DNA of 64,000 bases from NCBI RefSeq assembly GCF_014400405.1, contig NZ_CP060496.1, forward strand, positions 2,480,001-2,544,000. The letters are read 5' to 3'. Under the pieces are notes generated by a model, which ran no database searches, was not told where the DNA came from, and was given only the letters and a program-made list of their open reading frames with translations. This document shows, piece by piece, positions 9,580 to 21,229 of the stretch. Positions within the stretch are counted from its first letter, which is position 1; each line of letters starts with the position of its first letter. The stretch is from Brachybacterium sp. Z12 (lineage in GTDB: Bacteria; Actinomycetota; Actinomycetes; Actinomycetales; Dermabacteraceae). The position numbers were made by a program, and so were the translations under genes.

Positions 9580-10281
9580 TTCATCGTTGCCGTGGCCGGC
9601 CGACCGCTGCACCGCGGCCACCAGCATTGCCTGGGCGGCGATGTAGGTGCTCATCACCCAGACGCCGTGGCCCGGCAGGGTCAGGACCTCGAACGAGTTC
9701 ATCGCGATCAGAGCGTCGGAGACGACGAACGCCGCCGCCCCGAGTCCCGCGAGACGGCCGAGCCCGGTGGCCAGCACCGCCATGGCGACGATCGCCGCGG
9801 CATACACCGCCACCGCCGGCAGCATCGGTCCTGCGCCGGGAGCGCAGGCCACGATGATCATCACGGCGGCCACCAGGTAGGGCAGCACCAGCGCGGGCCT
9901 GGCCAGCACGGACCGTCGCCGGAACGGCCAGAACGCCACGGCGTAGAGGACCTGGGCGATGAGGAATCCGCCCAGCATCGCCAGGAACCCCGCCTGCCCG
10001 TCCAGGAGCCTGGGCAGCGAGTCACCCAGCCACGAGAAGCCCAGGCCCACCAGCACCAGGCGCACGAGACGCCCGCGTGGCGCTGCGGTGCCGAGCAGGA
10101 GCGCAGCGGCGAGCAGCGGCATCAGCAGCACCTGGGTGGAGTCCGCGAGCCAGCGCAGATCCAGCAGCTGAGCGGCGAGATGCACCCCGGAGACTGCCGC
10201 CAGACCCGCGAGAGTGGGGGCCAGGGCGCGTCTCGGCCCGGCTCCTGGCTGTCGTGTCCGCTCTTCCGTGCTCCCTCGCAT
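9565..10281 (-). CDS. YhhN/TMEM86-family membrane protein (lysoplasmalogenase-like)
   Basis: The 238-residue protein has about eight hydrophobic helices after a short charged N terminus. Family markers include G-F-S-W-L-G-D-S-L near residue 80 and F-V-V-S-D-A-L-I-A near residue 190, whose acidic residues are conserved in YhhN/TMEM86 proteins. Animal relatives hydrolyse the vinyl ether bond of lysoplasmalogens, but the bacterial substrate is not established. The ATG at 10281 has no strong ribosome site. It is divergent from the phosphotransferase gene. Confidence 0.82.
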   Translation of the reverse strand: MRGSTEERTRQPGAGPRRALAPTLAGLAAVSGVHLAAQLLDLRWLADSTQVLLMPLLAAALLLGTAAPRGRLVRLVLVGLGFSWLGDSLPRLLDGQAGFLAMLGGFLIAQVLYAVAFWPFRRRSVLARPALVLPYLVAAVMIIVACAPGAGPMLPAVAVYAAAIVAMAVLATGLGRLAGLGAAAFVVSDALIAMNSFEVLTLPGHGVWVMSTYIAAQAMLVAAVQRSAGHGNDERRPR

Positions 10282-10358
10282 GCCGGGAGAGTACGCCGTA
10301 CCGCGCTCGGCCGGAAATGTCCTGGCCGCGGGAGCACCGGCGATGGCACACTGCCCGC

Positions 10359-11268
10359 ATGTCCGCCGCGCAGACCCCTGACGATCTGGACCGCCTGCTC
10401 GCCCTGGCCAGCGCCCACGGCCTCGACCTCGAGGGTCCCTCGCTCCGCACCGAGGAGATGGGACTGGACTTCCGGGTGGCGATCGCTCGCGCGCACGACG
10501 GGCTGCACTGGGTGATGCGCATTCCTCGGCGCACCGATGTGCTCTCGCGCGCCGACGTCGAGGGCAAGGTCCTGGACCTGGTCGCCCCCAGCTGGACGTG
10601 GCGGTGCCCGACTGGCGGATCAGCAGCCCCGAGCTGATCGCCTACCCGCTGCTCCCCGGCACTCCAGGGCTCAGCGTGGAGACGGACGGATCCGTCACCT
10701 GGCACGTCGACATCGCCTCCCCCGCCTACGCCGCCTCGCTCGGGGAGGTGGTCGCGCAACTGCACGCGATCGATGCCGCGGAGGCAGCCGCCACCGGCAT
10801 CGAGGTGCGCTCCCCGCCCAGGAGCGCGAGGACTGGCAGCGCGACCTCGGCCGGGTCTCCGCGGAGTTCGAGATCTCGCCGGCACTGTGGGGCCGCTGGA
10901 CCGCGTGGATCGCCGAGGACAGCTACTGGCCGCAGCACAGCGTGCTCACCCATGGCGAGATCTATCCGGCCCACACCCTGGTCGAGGGCGAACGCATCTC
11001 GGCTCTCCTGGACTGGACCACCGCGGCGATCGGCGACCCCGCGAGAGATCTCATGTTCCATCAGGTCAGTGCACCGCCCGAGATCTTCGAACGCGCCCTG
11101 GAGGCCTATGTCGCCGGCGGCGGCAGGATCTGGCCGCGGCTGGCGGAGCACTGCACGGAGATGTTCTCCGCCGCTCCCGTCGCGTACGGCCTGTTCGCCC
11201 TGGAGACCGGTGAGGCGGAGCATCGGGCTGCGGCGGCCGCCGTGCTGAACCCCGCCGAGGAGCCCTGA
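10359..11268 (+). CDS. mph: Macrolide 2'-phosphotransferase, Mph(H)-like, two frameshifts
   Basis: This encodes an aminoglycoside-kinase-fold enzyme closely resembling macrolide 2'-phosphotransferases, which inactivate macrolides with GTP. Similarity to MphB runs end to end: G-L-D-F near residue 33, W-V-M-R-I-P-R-R, E-L-I-A-Y-P-L-L and L-D-W-T-T-A-A-I-G-D-P for metal binding. The usual catalytic H-G-D reads H-G-E (L-T-H-G-E-I-Y-P-A-H). One C is lost in the CCCCC run at 10585-10589 and one base near 10815-10819, and restoring both gives 303 residues. The Mph(H) type is known from Brachybacterium. Activity cannot be assumed. Confidence 0.82.
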
Positions 11269-12503
<1,235 letters not shown>

Positions 12504-12558
12504 TCTCACGCGGCGATCGCCGCGACGATCGCGAGCATGCGATCGTGCCGTGAGTTCG

Positions 12559-12593
12559 AACGGCCGGGTCACCCTTGTGGTGGCCCGGCCGTT
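12559..12593 (+). terminator. Terminator hairpin after rpf
   Basis: AACGGCCGGGTCACC pairs with GGTGGCCCGGCCGTT over 15 bases with one G-T pair and a five-base loop. It lies 55 bases after the rpf stop. Confidence 0.75.
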
Positions 12594-12932
12594 CTGCCGT
12601 TCTGGGCACTCTCGACTTCACGACACCACGGGCAACGCGCGGCAACATCAGGGGTGCCACCGCCTCTTCGCCCTCGCGGTGACACAGCTCTCCGCACTGA
12701 CTGATCCGCAGACCTGCAGGCAGTAGCGCCATTACTGACTAGCACAAGACTTCGCGAGTTGGCAGCCGCACTGCAACCTTTGGCAACAACGCCTCCTTGA
12801 GACGCTCCCTCACCAGACTCGAGGTCGTTCGCCGACGTCGCTTCCCGCGCCGCGCCCAGCGACACGGAGCCACCCGCGCCGCGCCGCGCACGGTCGCTCA
12901 CAGCTACTCAATGATGAGCCAGCAGGAGCACG

Positions 12933-14314
12933 ATGACGAGCACCACCGCAGCTGCGATACCCGAGAAGAAGACGGCCGTCCGTCCGTTCAGCTTCCGGGA
13001 CAAGATCGGCTACATGTTCGGGGACTTCGGGAACGACTTCACGTTCCTCCTGCAGTCCTCGTTCTTCATGATCTTCTACACCAACGTCATGGGGATCAGT
13101 GCCGCCCACGTCGGCACCCTGCTGCGAGCGTGAGCGGCCGCTTCAAGCCCTGGCTGCTGCGGATCATGCTCCCCGTCGCCGGGGCCGCCTTCCTGATGTT
13201 CTCGCCGTTCCTGCAGGACGGCAGCTACGGGGTGCGCCTGGGATGGATGATCATCACCTACATCCTGTGGGGCTCGGTGTTCTACACCCTGATCAACATC
13301 CCCTACGGCTCGATGGCCTCGGTCATCTCCAACCAGCCCGGTGAACGCGCCTCACTGTCGGTGTTCCGCTCGCTCGGTGCCACCCTCGCGAACCTCGGCA
13401 TCTCCGTGATCCTGCCCCTGATCGTGTTCGTGCAGATCAACGGGCAGTCCGAGCTCTCCGGGACCCGCATGATGTGGGCTGCCGCGGGCTGCGGCGTCCT
13501 CGCGGTCCTCTGCTACATGCTGTGCTTCGTGAACGTCGAGGAGCGCATCACCACGCCGCCAAAGTCCAAGGAGCAGCGGGCGACCCTCGGCCAGACCCTC
13601 GGCGCGATGGCCAAGAACCGCGGCCTCACCGGGCTCATCGCCACCTCGCTGTTCATGCTCATCGCCTTCATGCTGCTCGGCGGGATGATGCCGTACATGC
13701 TCAACGAGTACTTCAACGACGGGCAGCTGCTCAGCATCGTGAACTTCGTGGGCCTGGCCCCCACCCTGCTCCTGGTGCCCTTCGCCTCGAAGCTCGCCAA
13801 GACCTTCGGCAAGAAGGAGGTCGGCACCGTCGGGATGACCCTGGCGATCGTCGCCGCCCTGGTGCTGTTCGTGCTGCGCACCGACAGCCCGTACGTGTTC
13901 ATGGTCGGGTACGCCGTGCTCATGCTGGGCGTCTCCTGCCTGAACATCCTGATCTGGGCGTTCATCACCGACGTGATCGACCTCCAGGAGATCCGCACCG
14001 GGGAGCGCAACGACGCCACCGTGTACGGCATGTACTCCTGGGCTCGCAAGCTCGGCCAGGCCATCGCCGGCGGTCTGACCGGCTGGGCCCTGGGCTGGAT
14101 CGGCTACCAGTCCGGCACCGGCAACGTCGTGCAGACCCAGCAGGTGCTCGAGGGCATCTACAATCTCGCGACCCTGGTGCCGGCCCTGCTGCTGATCATC
14201 TCGGTGCTGGCCCTGATCTTCTGGTACCCGCTGTCCAAGAAGCGGGTGGACGAGAACGTCGCCATCCTCGAGAGTCGTCACGCGGCAGCCGCCGGGACCA
14301 CGCCGGAGAGCTGA
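12933..14314 (+). CDS. GPH-family (MelB-like) sugar:cation symporter, internally damaged
   Basis: This is a glycoside-pentoside-hexuronide symporter of the inner membrane. ATG 12933 follows AGGAG. The N terminus (D-K-I-G-Y-M-F-G-D-F-G-N-D-F) and everything from G-R-F-K-P-W to the end match the family, with about twelve helices. Between them, near 13128, the frame changes and roughly 20-25 residues appear to be missing, including the usual R-x-x-D-A-x-x-D loop that follows helix 2. That is more than a one-base error, so this copy may be inactive, or the assembly has lost about 70 bases. The next two genes suggest the substrate is a sugar or polyol metabolised by them. Confidence 0.78.
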
Positions 14315-14471
14315 TCTGCTCTCGCCGGTGGGCCCCCGACAGGGACCACCAGCGCGAGTATGGTCGGCAGCGAGACAGCTCTCCCCTCCCCGACCAGCCC
14401 TCCTGCACTTCTGCTCATCCTTCACAGCGCCCCTCGCCCGGGCGCCGTCACCACTACAGAACGGAGACACC

Positions 14472-15644
14472 ATGTCGGAGAAGAACGTCCGCCTCGGAAT
14501 CATCGGGCTCGGCGCCCAGGGCGGCATGTACGCCGGCCTCGTCGCCGAGGGCAAGATCGCGGGCATGTCCCTCGGCGCGATCGCAGACATCGACCCGGCC
14601 AAGCAGGAGGCCGCCGCCGAGAAGCATCCCGGCGTGCCCTTCTACGACGACTACATCGCGATGCTGGACTCCGGTGATGTCGACGCAGTGGTCACCACCG
14701 TGCCGCACTTCGATCATGCGGAGATGACGATCACCGCGATCGGCAAGGGCATCCATACCCTCACCGAGAAGCCGGCCGGCATCTACACCAAGCAGGTCGA
14801 GGAGATGAACACCTTCGCGGCGGAGCATCCCGAGACCACCTTCGCCATCATGTTCAACCAGCGCACGAACCCCGTCTACAAGGAGCTCAAGGCGCTCATC
14901 GCCTCCGGCGAGCTCGGGAAGCTGCGCCATACCTCGTGGATCATCACCACCTGGTGGCGTCCGCAGGCTTACTACGACCAGTCCGCCTGGCGCGCGACCT
15001 GGGGCGGCGAGGGAGGCGGTGTGCTGGTCAACCAGGCGCCCCACCAGCTGGATCTGTGGCAGTGGCTGTGCGGCGCCCCGCAGAAGGTCTTCGCGAAGCT
15101 CTCCTTCGGCTTCCAGCGCGACATCGCCACCGAGGACGAGGTCAACGCCGTCGTCGATTTCGGTGACGGCGCCACCGGCAGCTTCATCACGTCCACGAAC
15201 GACATCATCGGCACCGACCGCCTGGAGATGCTGTTCGACCAGGGCAAGGTCATCGTGGATGCCTCCAAGAAGGTCACGATCACCCGCCTGAAGCAGGACG
15301 AGCGGAGCCTCAGCGACGGCATGTCCACCGAGGATGTGGGCCGGCTGTTCATGGGCAAGATCGACACCGCCGAGCTGTACGAGACCGAGGTCAAGGAGTA
15401 CGAGTCGGCCTGGGGCCAGCAGCACATCGACGTCCTGACCAATTTCGCCGCCCACGTCAACGACGGCACGCCGCTGATCGCCGACGGCGCCGAGGGCATC
15501 AACGGCGTGCGCCTCGCCTCCGGCATGCAGCTCTCCGCCTGGACCGGTCGCGAGATCGACCTGGTCGATTACCCCGCCGAGGAGTACCTCGCCGAGCTCA
15601 ACAAGCGCATCGAGGCGGAGGGGAAGTTCCCCACCCGCTCCTGA
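14472..15644 (+). CDS. Gfo/Idh/MocA-family oxidoreductase
   Basis: This NAD(P)-dependent sugar or polyol dehydrogenase of 390 residues has an N-terminal Rossmann fold (L-G-I-I-G-L-G-A-Q-G, residues 8-17), the family E-K-P motif (T-E-K-P-A-G-I-Y near residue 100) and the C-terminal substrate domain with G-G-G-V-L-V-N-Q-A-P-H-Q-L-D. ATG 14472 has GGAG upstream. It lies between a sugar symporter and a sugar isomerase, so it probably acts on the transported sugar, but the substrate is unknown. Confidence 0.88.
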   Translation: MSEKNVRLGIIGLGAQGGMYAGLVAEGKIAGMSLGAIADIDPAKQEAAAEKHPGVPFYDDYIAMLDSGDVDAVVTTVPHFDHAEMTITAIGKGIHTLTEKPAGIYTKQVEEMNTFAAEHPETTFAIMFNQRTNPVYKELKALIASGELGKLRHTSWIITTWWRPQAYYDQSAWRATWGGEGGGVLVNQAPHQLDLWQWLCGAPQKVFAKLSFGFQRDIATEDEVNAVVDFGDGATGSFITSTNDIIGTDRLEMLFDQGKVIVDASKKVTITRLKQDERSLSDGMSTEDVGRLFMGKIDTAELYETEVKEYESAWGQQHIDVLTNFAAHVNDGTPLIADGAEGINGVRLASGMQLSAWTGREIDLVDYPAEEYLAELNKRIEAEGKFPTRS

Positions 15645-15763
15645 TCCGCTGACCTGTCGGGCCCACGCCGCCCGGCGCCGGCCCGACCATTCCCGTCCTC
15701 ATCCGAACACCCCGTCATACCGGCACCTCTCGGCGCCGGCCCACGACTCGAAGGAGACTCACC

Positions 15764-16612
15764 ATGCCCGTCGTCGGACTCCAGCTCATGATGCTCAAGG
15801 ACCAGATCAACGAGAAGGGGATGTACGAGGTGCTGCGCCAGGTGCGCGAGCTCGACATCGACGCAGTCGAGGTCTCCCAGGTGGAGATGACCGATGAGCT
15901 GATCGACGATCTCGTGCGCGGCAAGGCCGACTTCGGCGTCGAGACCGCAGCGATGAGCGTTTCCATCGCCCCCGGTGGCAACGGCTTCGCGCTCGAGACC
16001 GAGTTCGATCGCGCCGTCGAGGCCTGCAAGAAGACCGGCTCGCGCTTCCTGCGCATCGGCATGATGCCGTTCTCGGCGATGACCTCGAAGCAGGCGGCAG
16101 AGGAGTGGGCGGCGTCGGTCGAGCCCTACGCGGCCCGTCTCGCGGAGCAGGGCATCACGCTGTGCTACCACAACCACCACGTCGACCTCATCCAGTTCGA
16201 TGGTGAGCGCATCTTCGACATCGTGCGCCGGGTCGCCCCGTCGCTGCTGTTCGAGGTGGACCTGCACTGGGTCCAGCGCGGCGGCATGGCGCCCCTGGAC
16301 ATGCTCGAGGCCTACTCCGGCGCCTGCAAGCTCATCCACGTCAAGGACTTCCGGGTCGCCCCGATGCCCGCCGAGGCGGTGGAGAAGCTCGAGACGAAGG
16401 AGATGGACATGCAGGAGTTCTACGGCATCTTCCTGTCCCTCGCCCAGTTTGCCGAGGTCGGCCAGGGCAACATGGACTGGCCCGCGCTGCTGCCCGCTGC
16501 GGAGAAGGCCGGCGCGGAGTACTTCCTCATCGAGCAGGACGACACCTACGGCCGGGACCCGATCGACTGCATCTGCGAGTCCCGCGAGTACCTGAGGTCC
16601 ATCGGGTACTGA
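15764..16612 (+). CDS. Sugar phosphate isomerase/epimerase-like TIM barrel
   Basis: The 282-residue protein is of the AP-endonuclease-2/xylose-isomerase-like TIM-barrel family. Likely metal ligands are in C-Y-H-N-H-H-V-D, F-E-V-D-L-H-W-V and L-I-H-V-K-D. The strong GAAGGAG ribosome site fixes ATG 15764. It is probably co-transcribed with the oxidoreductase, and this pairing is common in inositol and rare-sugar catabolism. A convergent terminator follows. Confidence 0.86.
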   Translation: MPVVGLQLMMLKDQINEKGMYEVLRQVRELDIDAVEVSQVEMTDELIDDLVRGKADFGVETAAMSVSIAPGGNGFALETEFDRAVEACKKTGSRFLRIGMMPFSAMTSKQAAEEWAASVEPYAARLAEQGITLCYHNHHVDLIQFDGERIFDIVRRVAPSLLFEVDLHWVQRGGMAPLDMLEAYSGACKLIHVKDFRVAPMPAEAVEKLETKEMDMQEFYGIFLSLAQFAEVGQGNMDWPALLPAAEKAGAEYFLIEQDDTYGRDPIDCICESREYLRSIGY

Positions 16613-16617
16613 CCCGA

Positions 16618-16635
16618 TCCCGCCGCTCGGCGGGA
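16618..16635. terminator. Convergent terminator hairpin
   Basis: TCCCGCC-GCTC-GGCGGGA is a perfect 7-bp stem placed between two converging genes. Confidence 0.65.
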
Positions 16636-16641
16636 CTCCTC

Positions 16642-16994
16642 TCAGCGCTGGAGGTAGGTGCGGATCTCGCGGATCTTCGCCGTCTTCGTGGTCCCGGCGA
16701 AACGGATCATGTGGCAGAAGTCGACGCGTTCTCCCCGGACACCACGTAGCCGTCGCAGGCGGCGAGGCGGCCGTGGTTCAGGACGGTGAGGATCTCGCCG
16801 CTGTCGGCGTCGACGGGCGCCGGCACATAGCCGTCGGCCGCCGGGACATCGGAGCCGACGAGGGACCAGACGGCGTCGTCCCTCAGCCATTCGCGCACGG
16901 TCGCCTCCTCCCCGTTCGCCCAGGCCGCCGCGATGTCGGCCACGATCGTCATGCGCGGGGAGTTGCCGCAGTCCTCGGGAATCGTGATCTCCAT
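16642..16994 (-). CDS. NTF2-like (SnoaL-type) small protein, frameshifted
   Basis: A cone-shaped NTF2-like fold is suggested by the N-terminal helix (I-A-A-A-W-A-N-G-E-E-A-T-V) and the W-L-R-D-D-A-V-W strand. The frame changes at the CCCC run 16733-16736, and one missing base restores V-V-S-G-G-E-R-V-D-F-C-H-M-I-R-F, a typical closing strand of the family. The restored length is about 117 residues. Such proteins may be enzymes or ligand binders, and no function can be assigned. Confidence 0.65.
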
Positions 16995-17172
16995 TCCTCG
17001 ACCCTAGGGCAGGAGCACGCCGGCGTGAGCCAGATCTCGGAGACCCAGTGCTCCGAGCGGGGCCTGCTGACCGCCGGGAACACCTCTTCCTGACCACCCC
17101 TGGACAGAGCTGCAACACGATTCCAGGTTTCGGGGCGTAGCGTCGCCCGCGCCAACGACCTCAGGAGGCACA

Positions 17173-18005
17173 GTGAAGGTTCCCAGCAGCCGGACTCTCC
17201 GGCGCACTCTCGCCGCACTCACGTTCACCGCGGCGCTCGCCCTGACCGGGTGCAGCGACGACCAGGCCGCATCATCGGGCGGCAGCGACGCCGGCGGGCA
17301 GCCACCCGCCGCCAGCGACGGCGGCGGAGGCCCTCTTGCCGGGGGCGAGGGCGGAGCCCAGCAGGCCCCGGAGGCGGATGTCTCCGACGTCCCGGATGTC
17401 GTGGCCACGGTCAACGGCCAGGAGATCACGAAGGACGAGTTCATCTCCGTCTACGAGAGCCAGTTCCAGCAGATGGCGATGCAGCAGCAGACCACCGGCG
17501 AGGAGGTCGACGAGGCCGCGCTCAAGGACCAGGTCGCGAACCAGCTCGTGGACAACCAGCTGCTGCTCCAGGGCGCGACCGATGCCGGGATCGAGGCGAC
17601 CGACGCGGATGTCGATGCCACCCTCGAGGAGATCGCACAGCAGAACGGCCTGGGTTCCGCGGACGAGGTCGTCTCCGCGCTCGAGCAGCAGGGCATGAGT
17701 GAGGAGGACGTGCGGAAGGACGCCGCCTCCCAGTTCACCCTGACCTCCTTCGTCGAGCAGAAGGCGGACATCCAGGAGCCGACGGACGAGGAGCTGCAGG
17801 CGCAGTACGACCAGCTCGTCGCGCAGCAGTCCCAGGGGGCGGGCAGCAGCAGCCGCAGGGCGACGGGCAGCAGCCTGAGGTGCCTCCCTTCGAGGAGGTC
17901 AAGGAGCAGCTGGCCCAGCAGGCCATCACCCAGCAGCAGAACGAGGCGGCCGGCACCATCGCCGCAGACCTGCGCGAGGCCGGGGACGTCACGATCAACC
18001 TCTGA
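17173..18005 (+). CDS. SurA/PrsA-like lipoprotein (SurA N-terminal domain), frameshifted
   Basis: This is an exported lipoprotein with a signal ending L-T-G-C (Cys27), a Gly/Ser/Ala-rich linker, and a SurA N-terminal-type chaperone domain beginning V-A-T-V-N-G-Q-E-I-T-K-D-E-F. It likely assists folding of exported proteins. GTG 17173 follows AGGAGG. One G is missing from GGGGG 17835-17839, and the restored end runs through Q-P-E-V-P-P-F-E-E-V-K to V-T-I-N-L before TGA at 18003. The restored length is about 277 residues. No parvulin catalytic domain is present. Confidence 0.78.
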
Positions 18006-18025
18006 TTCTTCCCCCACCCATGGAC

Positions 18026-18062
18026 GACGGCCGGGTCACCCCTGAGGGATGGCCCGGCCGTC
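18026..18062 (+). terminator. Terminator hairpin after the SurA-like gene
   Basis: GACGGCCGGGTCACC pairs with GGATGGCCCGGCCGTC, with imperfections near the loop. It also faces the end of the converging GMC gene and may serve both. Confidence 0.65.
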
Positions 18063-18116
18063 TGCTCGTCCGCGGTCCGGTGGGTCGTACCCCGAGACCC
18101 GCTCAACGGGCCTCTG

Positions 18117-19680
18117 TCAGACCTCCCCTTCTTCAGCGCCTCGGCAAGGTACTCGGCCTGACGGATCGCGAGGGCCACGATCGTCAGCGTCGGGTTCGCG
18201 GCGCCGCCCGTGGTGAACTGCGAACCGTCGGAGATGAACAGGTTCGGCACGTCATGCGCCCTGCCCCACTTGTCGACAACACCGTCTTCGGGCCTCTCGC
18301 TCATCCGGCAGGTGCCGAGATTGTGCGTAGAGGGGTACGGGGTGGTGCGGTGCGTGGAGACCGCGCCGACGGCGCGGTAGAGCTTCTGCGCCTGGCTGTA
18401 GGCGTGCTCGCGCATGGCGATGTCGTTGCTGTGATCATCGAAGTGGACGTTGGCCGCCGGCAGGCCATGCTGGTCCATGACGGTGGAGTTCAGCGTCACC
18501 GCATTGGACTCCTGAGGCATGTCCTCCCCCACCAGCCAGCAGCCGGCGGTCCTCTCATAGGCCTCCAGCAGCCGGGTGAAGTCCGGCCCCCAGGCACCGG
18601 GCTCGACGAAGCTGGCCATGAACGCGGGACCCAGCGAGATGGTCTGGATGTAGTAGCCGCCGCGAAGCCCCGGGTGGGGTTGTGCACCGATTCGTCGGAG
18701 ATGTTGCCGGCCATGGTCTCGCCCCGGTACATCCGCACCGGCCTGTCGAACTCCGCGTACACGCTGCCGGTCATGTGGCGCATGTAGTTGCGACCCACCT
18801 GGCCGGAGGAGTTCGCGAGCCCGTCGGGGAACAGCGAGGAGGAGCTGAGGTGCAGCAGGCGCGGGGTCTCGATCGAGTTCCCGGCCACGCACACCACCTT
18901 GGCGGCCTGACGGTGCAGGGTGCCGTCCTGGTCGAGGTACAGCACGGCCTCGACCCTCCCGGCACGGTCGTGCAGGATCTGGGCGACGTGGCAGTTCGGC
19001 CGGAGATCCAGCTTCCCGGTGGCGAGCGCGCGGGGGATCTCCCGCACCATCGTGGACCACTTCGAGCCGTTCTTGTCCCCCTGGAAGTTGAAGCCGTCCT
19101 GGATGGAGGCGGGACGGCCGTCGTATGGTTCGGCGTTGGTGCCGTAGGGGCCGGTCGCGTAATGGCGGTAGCCGAGCTTCTCAGCACCTGCGGCCAGCAC
19201 CTTGTAGTTGTTGTTCGCGGGCAGTGGTGCCCGGCCGCCGCGATGGGTGGAGCCGATCGCGTCCTCGGCGCGGGTGTAGTAGGGATCGAGCTCCTCGTAG
19301 GTGAGCGGCCAGTCCAGCAGGTTCGCGCCGTCGACCCGCCCGTAGGTGGAGCGGGTCTTGAACTCATGCGGCTTGAAGCGCGGAGTGGCACCGGACCAGT
19401 GGGTGGTGGTGCCGCCGACGGCCTTGACGATCCAGGCCGGCAGGTTCGGGAAGTCTTTCGCCACCCGCCAGCTGCCGGAGGTGGTGCGGGTGTCGGTCCA
19501 GGCCATCTGGTTGAAGGCCTCCCACTCGAGGTTCATGTAGTCCTCGCCCTGCAGGTAGGGGCCTGCTTCGAGGACCACGCACTCGATGCCCTGCTTGGTG
19601 AGCTCGTAGGCGAGGGTGCCGCCTCCGGCGCCGGAGCCGATGATGACGACGGTCTCGGTGGAATGGTCGATGGTGCTCAT
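18117..19680 (-). CDS. GMC oxidoreductase, gluconate 2-dehydrogenase-type flavoprotein, frameshifted
   Basis: This FAD-dependent dehydrogenase is the large catalytic subunit of a gluconate-2-dehydrogenase-like complex. The FAD motif V-I-I-G-S-G-A-G-G-G-T-L is at residues 12-23, and the late G-T-C-R-M-S and N-P-T-L-T-I-V-A-L motifs hold the catalytic region. One base is lost near 18656-18664 (restoring R-G-F-A-G-G-Y-Y-I-Q-T), and another in CCCC 18125-18128 that hides TGA at 18119-18117. The restored length is about 521 residues. The start overlaps the small-subunit stop in ATGA, so the two are coupled. Confidence 0.85.
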
Positions 19681-20285
19681 GCCGTGGCCCCCTTGCTGCC
19701 GTTGCTGTTCTGCGTGCGACCGGTGCGCCCGGCCCGTGCCCTGCTCTGCCCGGCAGGGACCGCAGCACCCCGGGTGCTTGCGGTGGTCGCCGCCCGCGGG
19801 ATGTCCGAGACGACGTCCTCCAGCGGTTCGCCGTCGTACTCCTCGATCCGTGGATCGGGCAGCCAGTCGAGATCGTCGAAGCCGCGGTCGATGTACCCGC
19901 CCTTGTCGAAGGAGGGGCCCTCGTAGCCGAGCACCTCCCACACCTCCTCGTCCTCGTAGAGGCTGACCACCACCGTCTGCCGCACGAAGCCGAAGAACGT
20001 CGTGTGCTGGACCCGCAGCAGCAGCGGCAGCGCCTCCTGCGAGGTGAGCTCGGTGAAGCGCCCGTCGGCGAGCGCCTGCAGGGAATCGAGGCCCTGGGCG
20101 AGCTTGACCCGCATCCAGGTCGTGTCCTCGGCGGCGGCCTGCACAGTGCCGGCGGCCCGGCGATAGGCGGAGTCAGGGACTCCGTCGTGCGGGAACGCCG
20201 CCTTGATCAGGGCGACGAGGGTCTCGGTGGCCTCATCGCTGCCCTCGATGTCGTTGATGGTGTCCCCCGTATGTGGAGCACTCAT
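19677..20285 (-). CDS. Gluconate 2-dehydrogenase subunit 3-family protein
   Basis: This 202-residue partner subunit belongs to the Gluconate_2-dh3 family. The recognisable core spans A-A-F-P-H-D-G-V-P-D near residue 30 to F-V-R-Q-T-V-V-V-S-L-Y, then W-E-V-L-G-Y-E-G-P-S. The tail after residue 160 is Ala/Arg-rich and probably disordered. ATG 20285 has GGAAGGAG just upstream. No clear Tat signal is visible, unlike in proteobacterial relatives. It precedes and overlaps the flavoprotein gene. Confidence 0.85.
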   Translation of the reverse strand: MSAPHTGDTINDIEGSDEATETLVALIKAAFPHDGVPDSAYRRAAGTVQAAAEDTTWMRVKLAQGLDSLQALADGRFTELTSQEALPLLLRVQHTTFFGFVRQTVVVSLYEDEEVWEVLGYEGPSFDKGGYIDRGFDDLDWLPDPRIEEYDGEPLEDVVSDIPRAATTASTRGAAVPAGQSRARAGRTGRTQNSNGSKGATA

Positions 20286-20439
20286 GGCCTCTCCTTCCAC
20301 TGCGTCTTTGCCAGTGATCTGAAGCACACGCTAGGGAGTGTTGGAGGGAGCGGCAATCTGCCTTATCGCCGGGTGAGAAGGGGCCGACGGCTGCTGCTCG
20401 GCGATCGAGCGCCCTGCGGGTGCTCGCGGGCCCCGCGGC

Positions 20440-21229
20440 TCAGGCGTGGTGGCCGCCGAGGCGGTAGGCGCGGCCTGCCCGAGAGGCGCAGGCTCGCAGG
20501 CGGTCCTCGATATGGCGGACCCGGCCCGCATAGGCGGCCACGGGCGCGGAGACGGCGACGGTGCCCAGCAGCATGCCGTCGTCGGCCTTGATGGTGGCGG
20601 CCAGGCAGTCGGTCCCGGGCACGAACTCCTGGTGCTCCCAGGCGATGCCCCGGGCCGCGATCTCCTCGAGCTGGCGGCGCAGCTGCTCGGGGTCGGTGAG
20701 GGTTCGATCGGTGTGAGCGCGCAAGGGTCCGTCAGCGAGGTAGGCCTCGCGCTCCTCGATGGGCAGCGAGGCGAGCCCCGCCTTCCCGAAGGCGGTGGCA
20801 TGGGGGCTCTCATGGAATCCGAAGCTCAGCGGCGAGAGCCGCGGCGCCTGCGGCGAATCGGAGACGTGCACCACCACGAAGTCGGTGCCGCGATGGATCG
20901 CGAGGTAGGAGGCCATCCCCAGGTCCCGATGCAGGGCGTGAACCTCCTCACGCACGGCGCGAGGTATCCCGAGATGCTCATGCAGGCCGACGGCCAGGCG
21001 GTGCAGCTTGTAGCCGAGCGCGAAGCGCTTCTCGTCCCGCAGATGCACCAGGTAGTCCGCGCGGATGAGCTCCTGGGCAATCCGGTAGACGGTGGGCAGC
21101 GGGATCCCCGTGGCGTCCGCGATGCCTCGGGCGGTGCTGCTGCCGTGCTCGGCCACTGCTTCGCACGGCGAGGGCTCGGGCGATCTGCCCGGCCGGGGCG
21201 TCCTCGCCCCGCTCGTCCATGATGCTCAT
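20440..21229 (-). CDS. IclR-family transcriptional regulator, frameshifted
   Basis: It has an N-terminal winged helix-turn-helix (T-A-R-G-I-A-D-A-T-G-I-P-L-P-T-V-Y-R) and a C-terminal IclR effector domain (S-P-H-A-T-A-F-G-K-A, E-H-Q-E-F-V-P-G). The first 20 residues are in another frame. The change near 21158-21164 corresponds to one extra or two missing bases. ATG 21229 follows AGAGGGG. It lies upstream of, and on the same strand as, the GMC dehydrogenase genes and divergent from the monooxygenase gene, so either could be its target. Confidence 0.82.
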
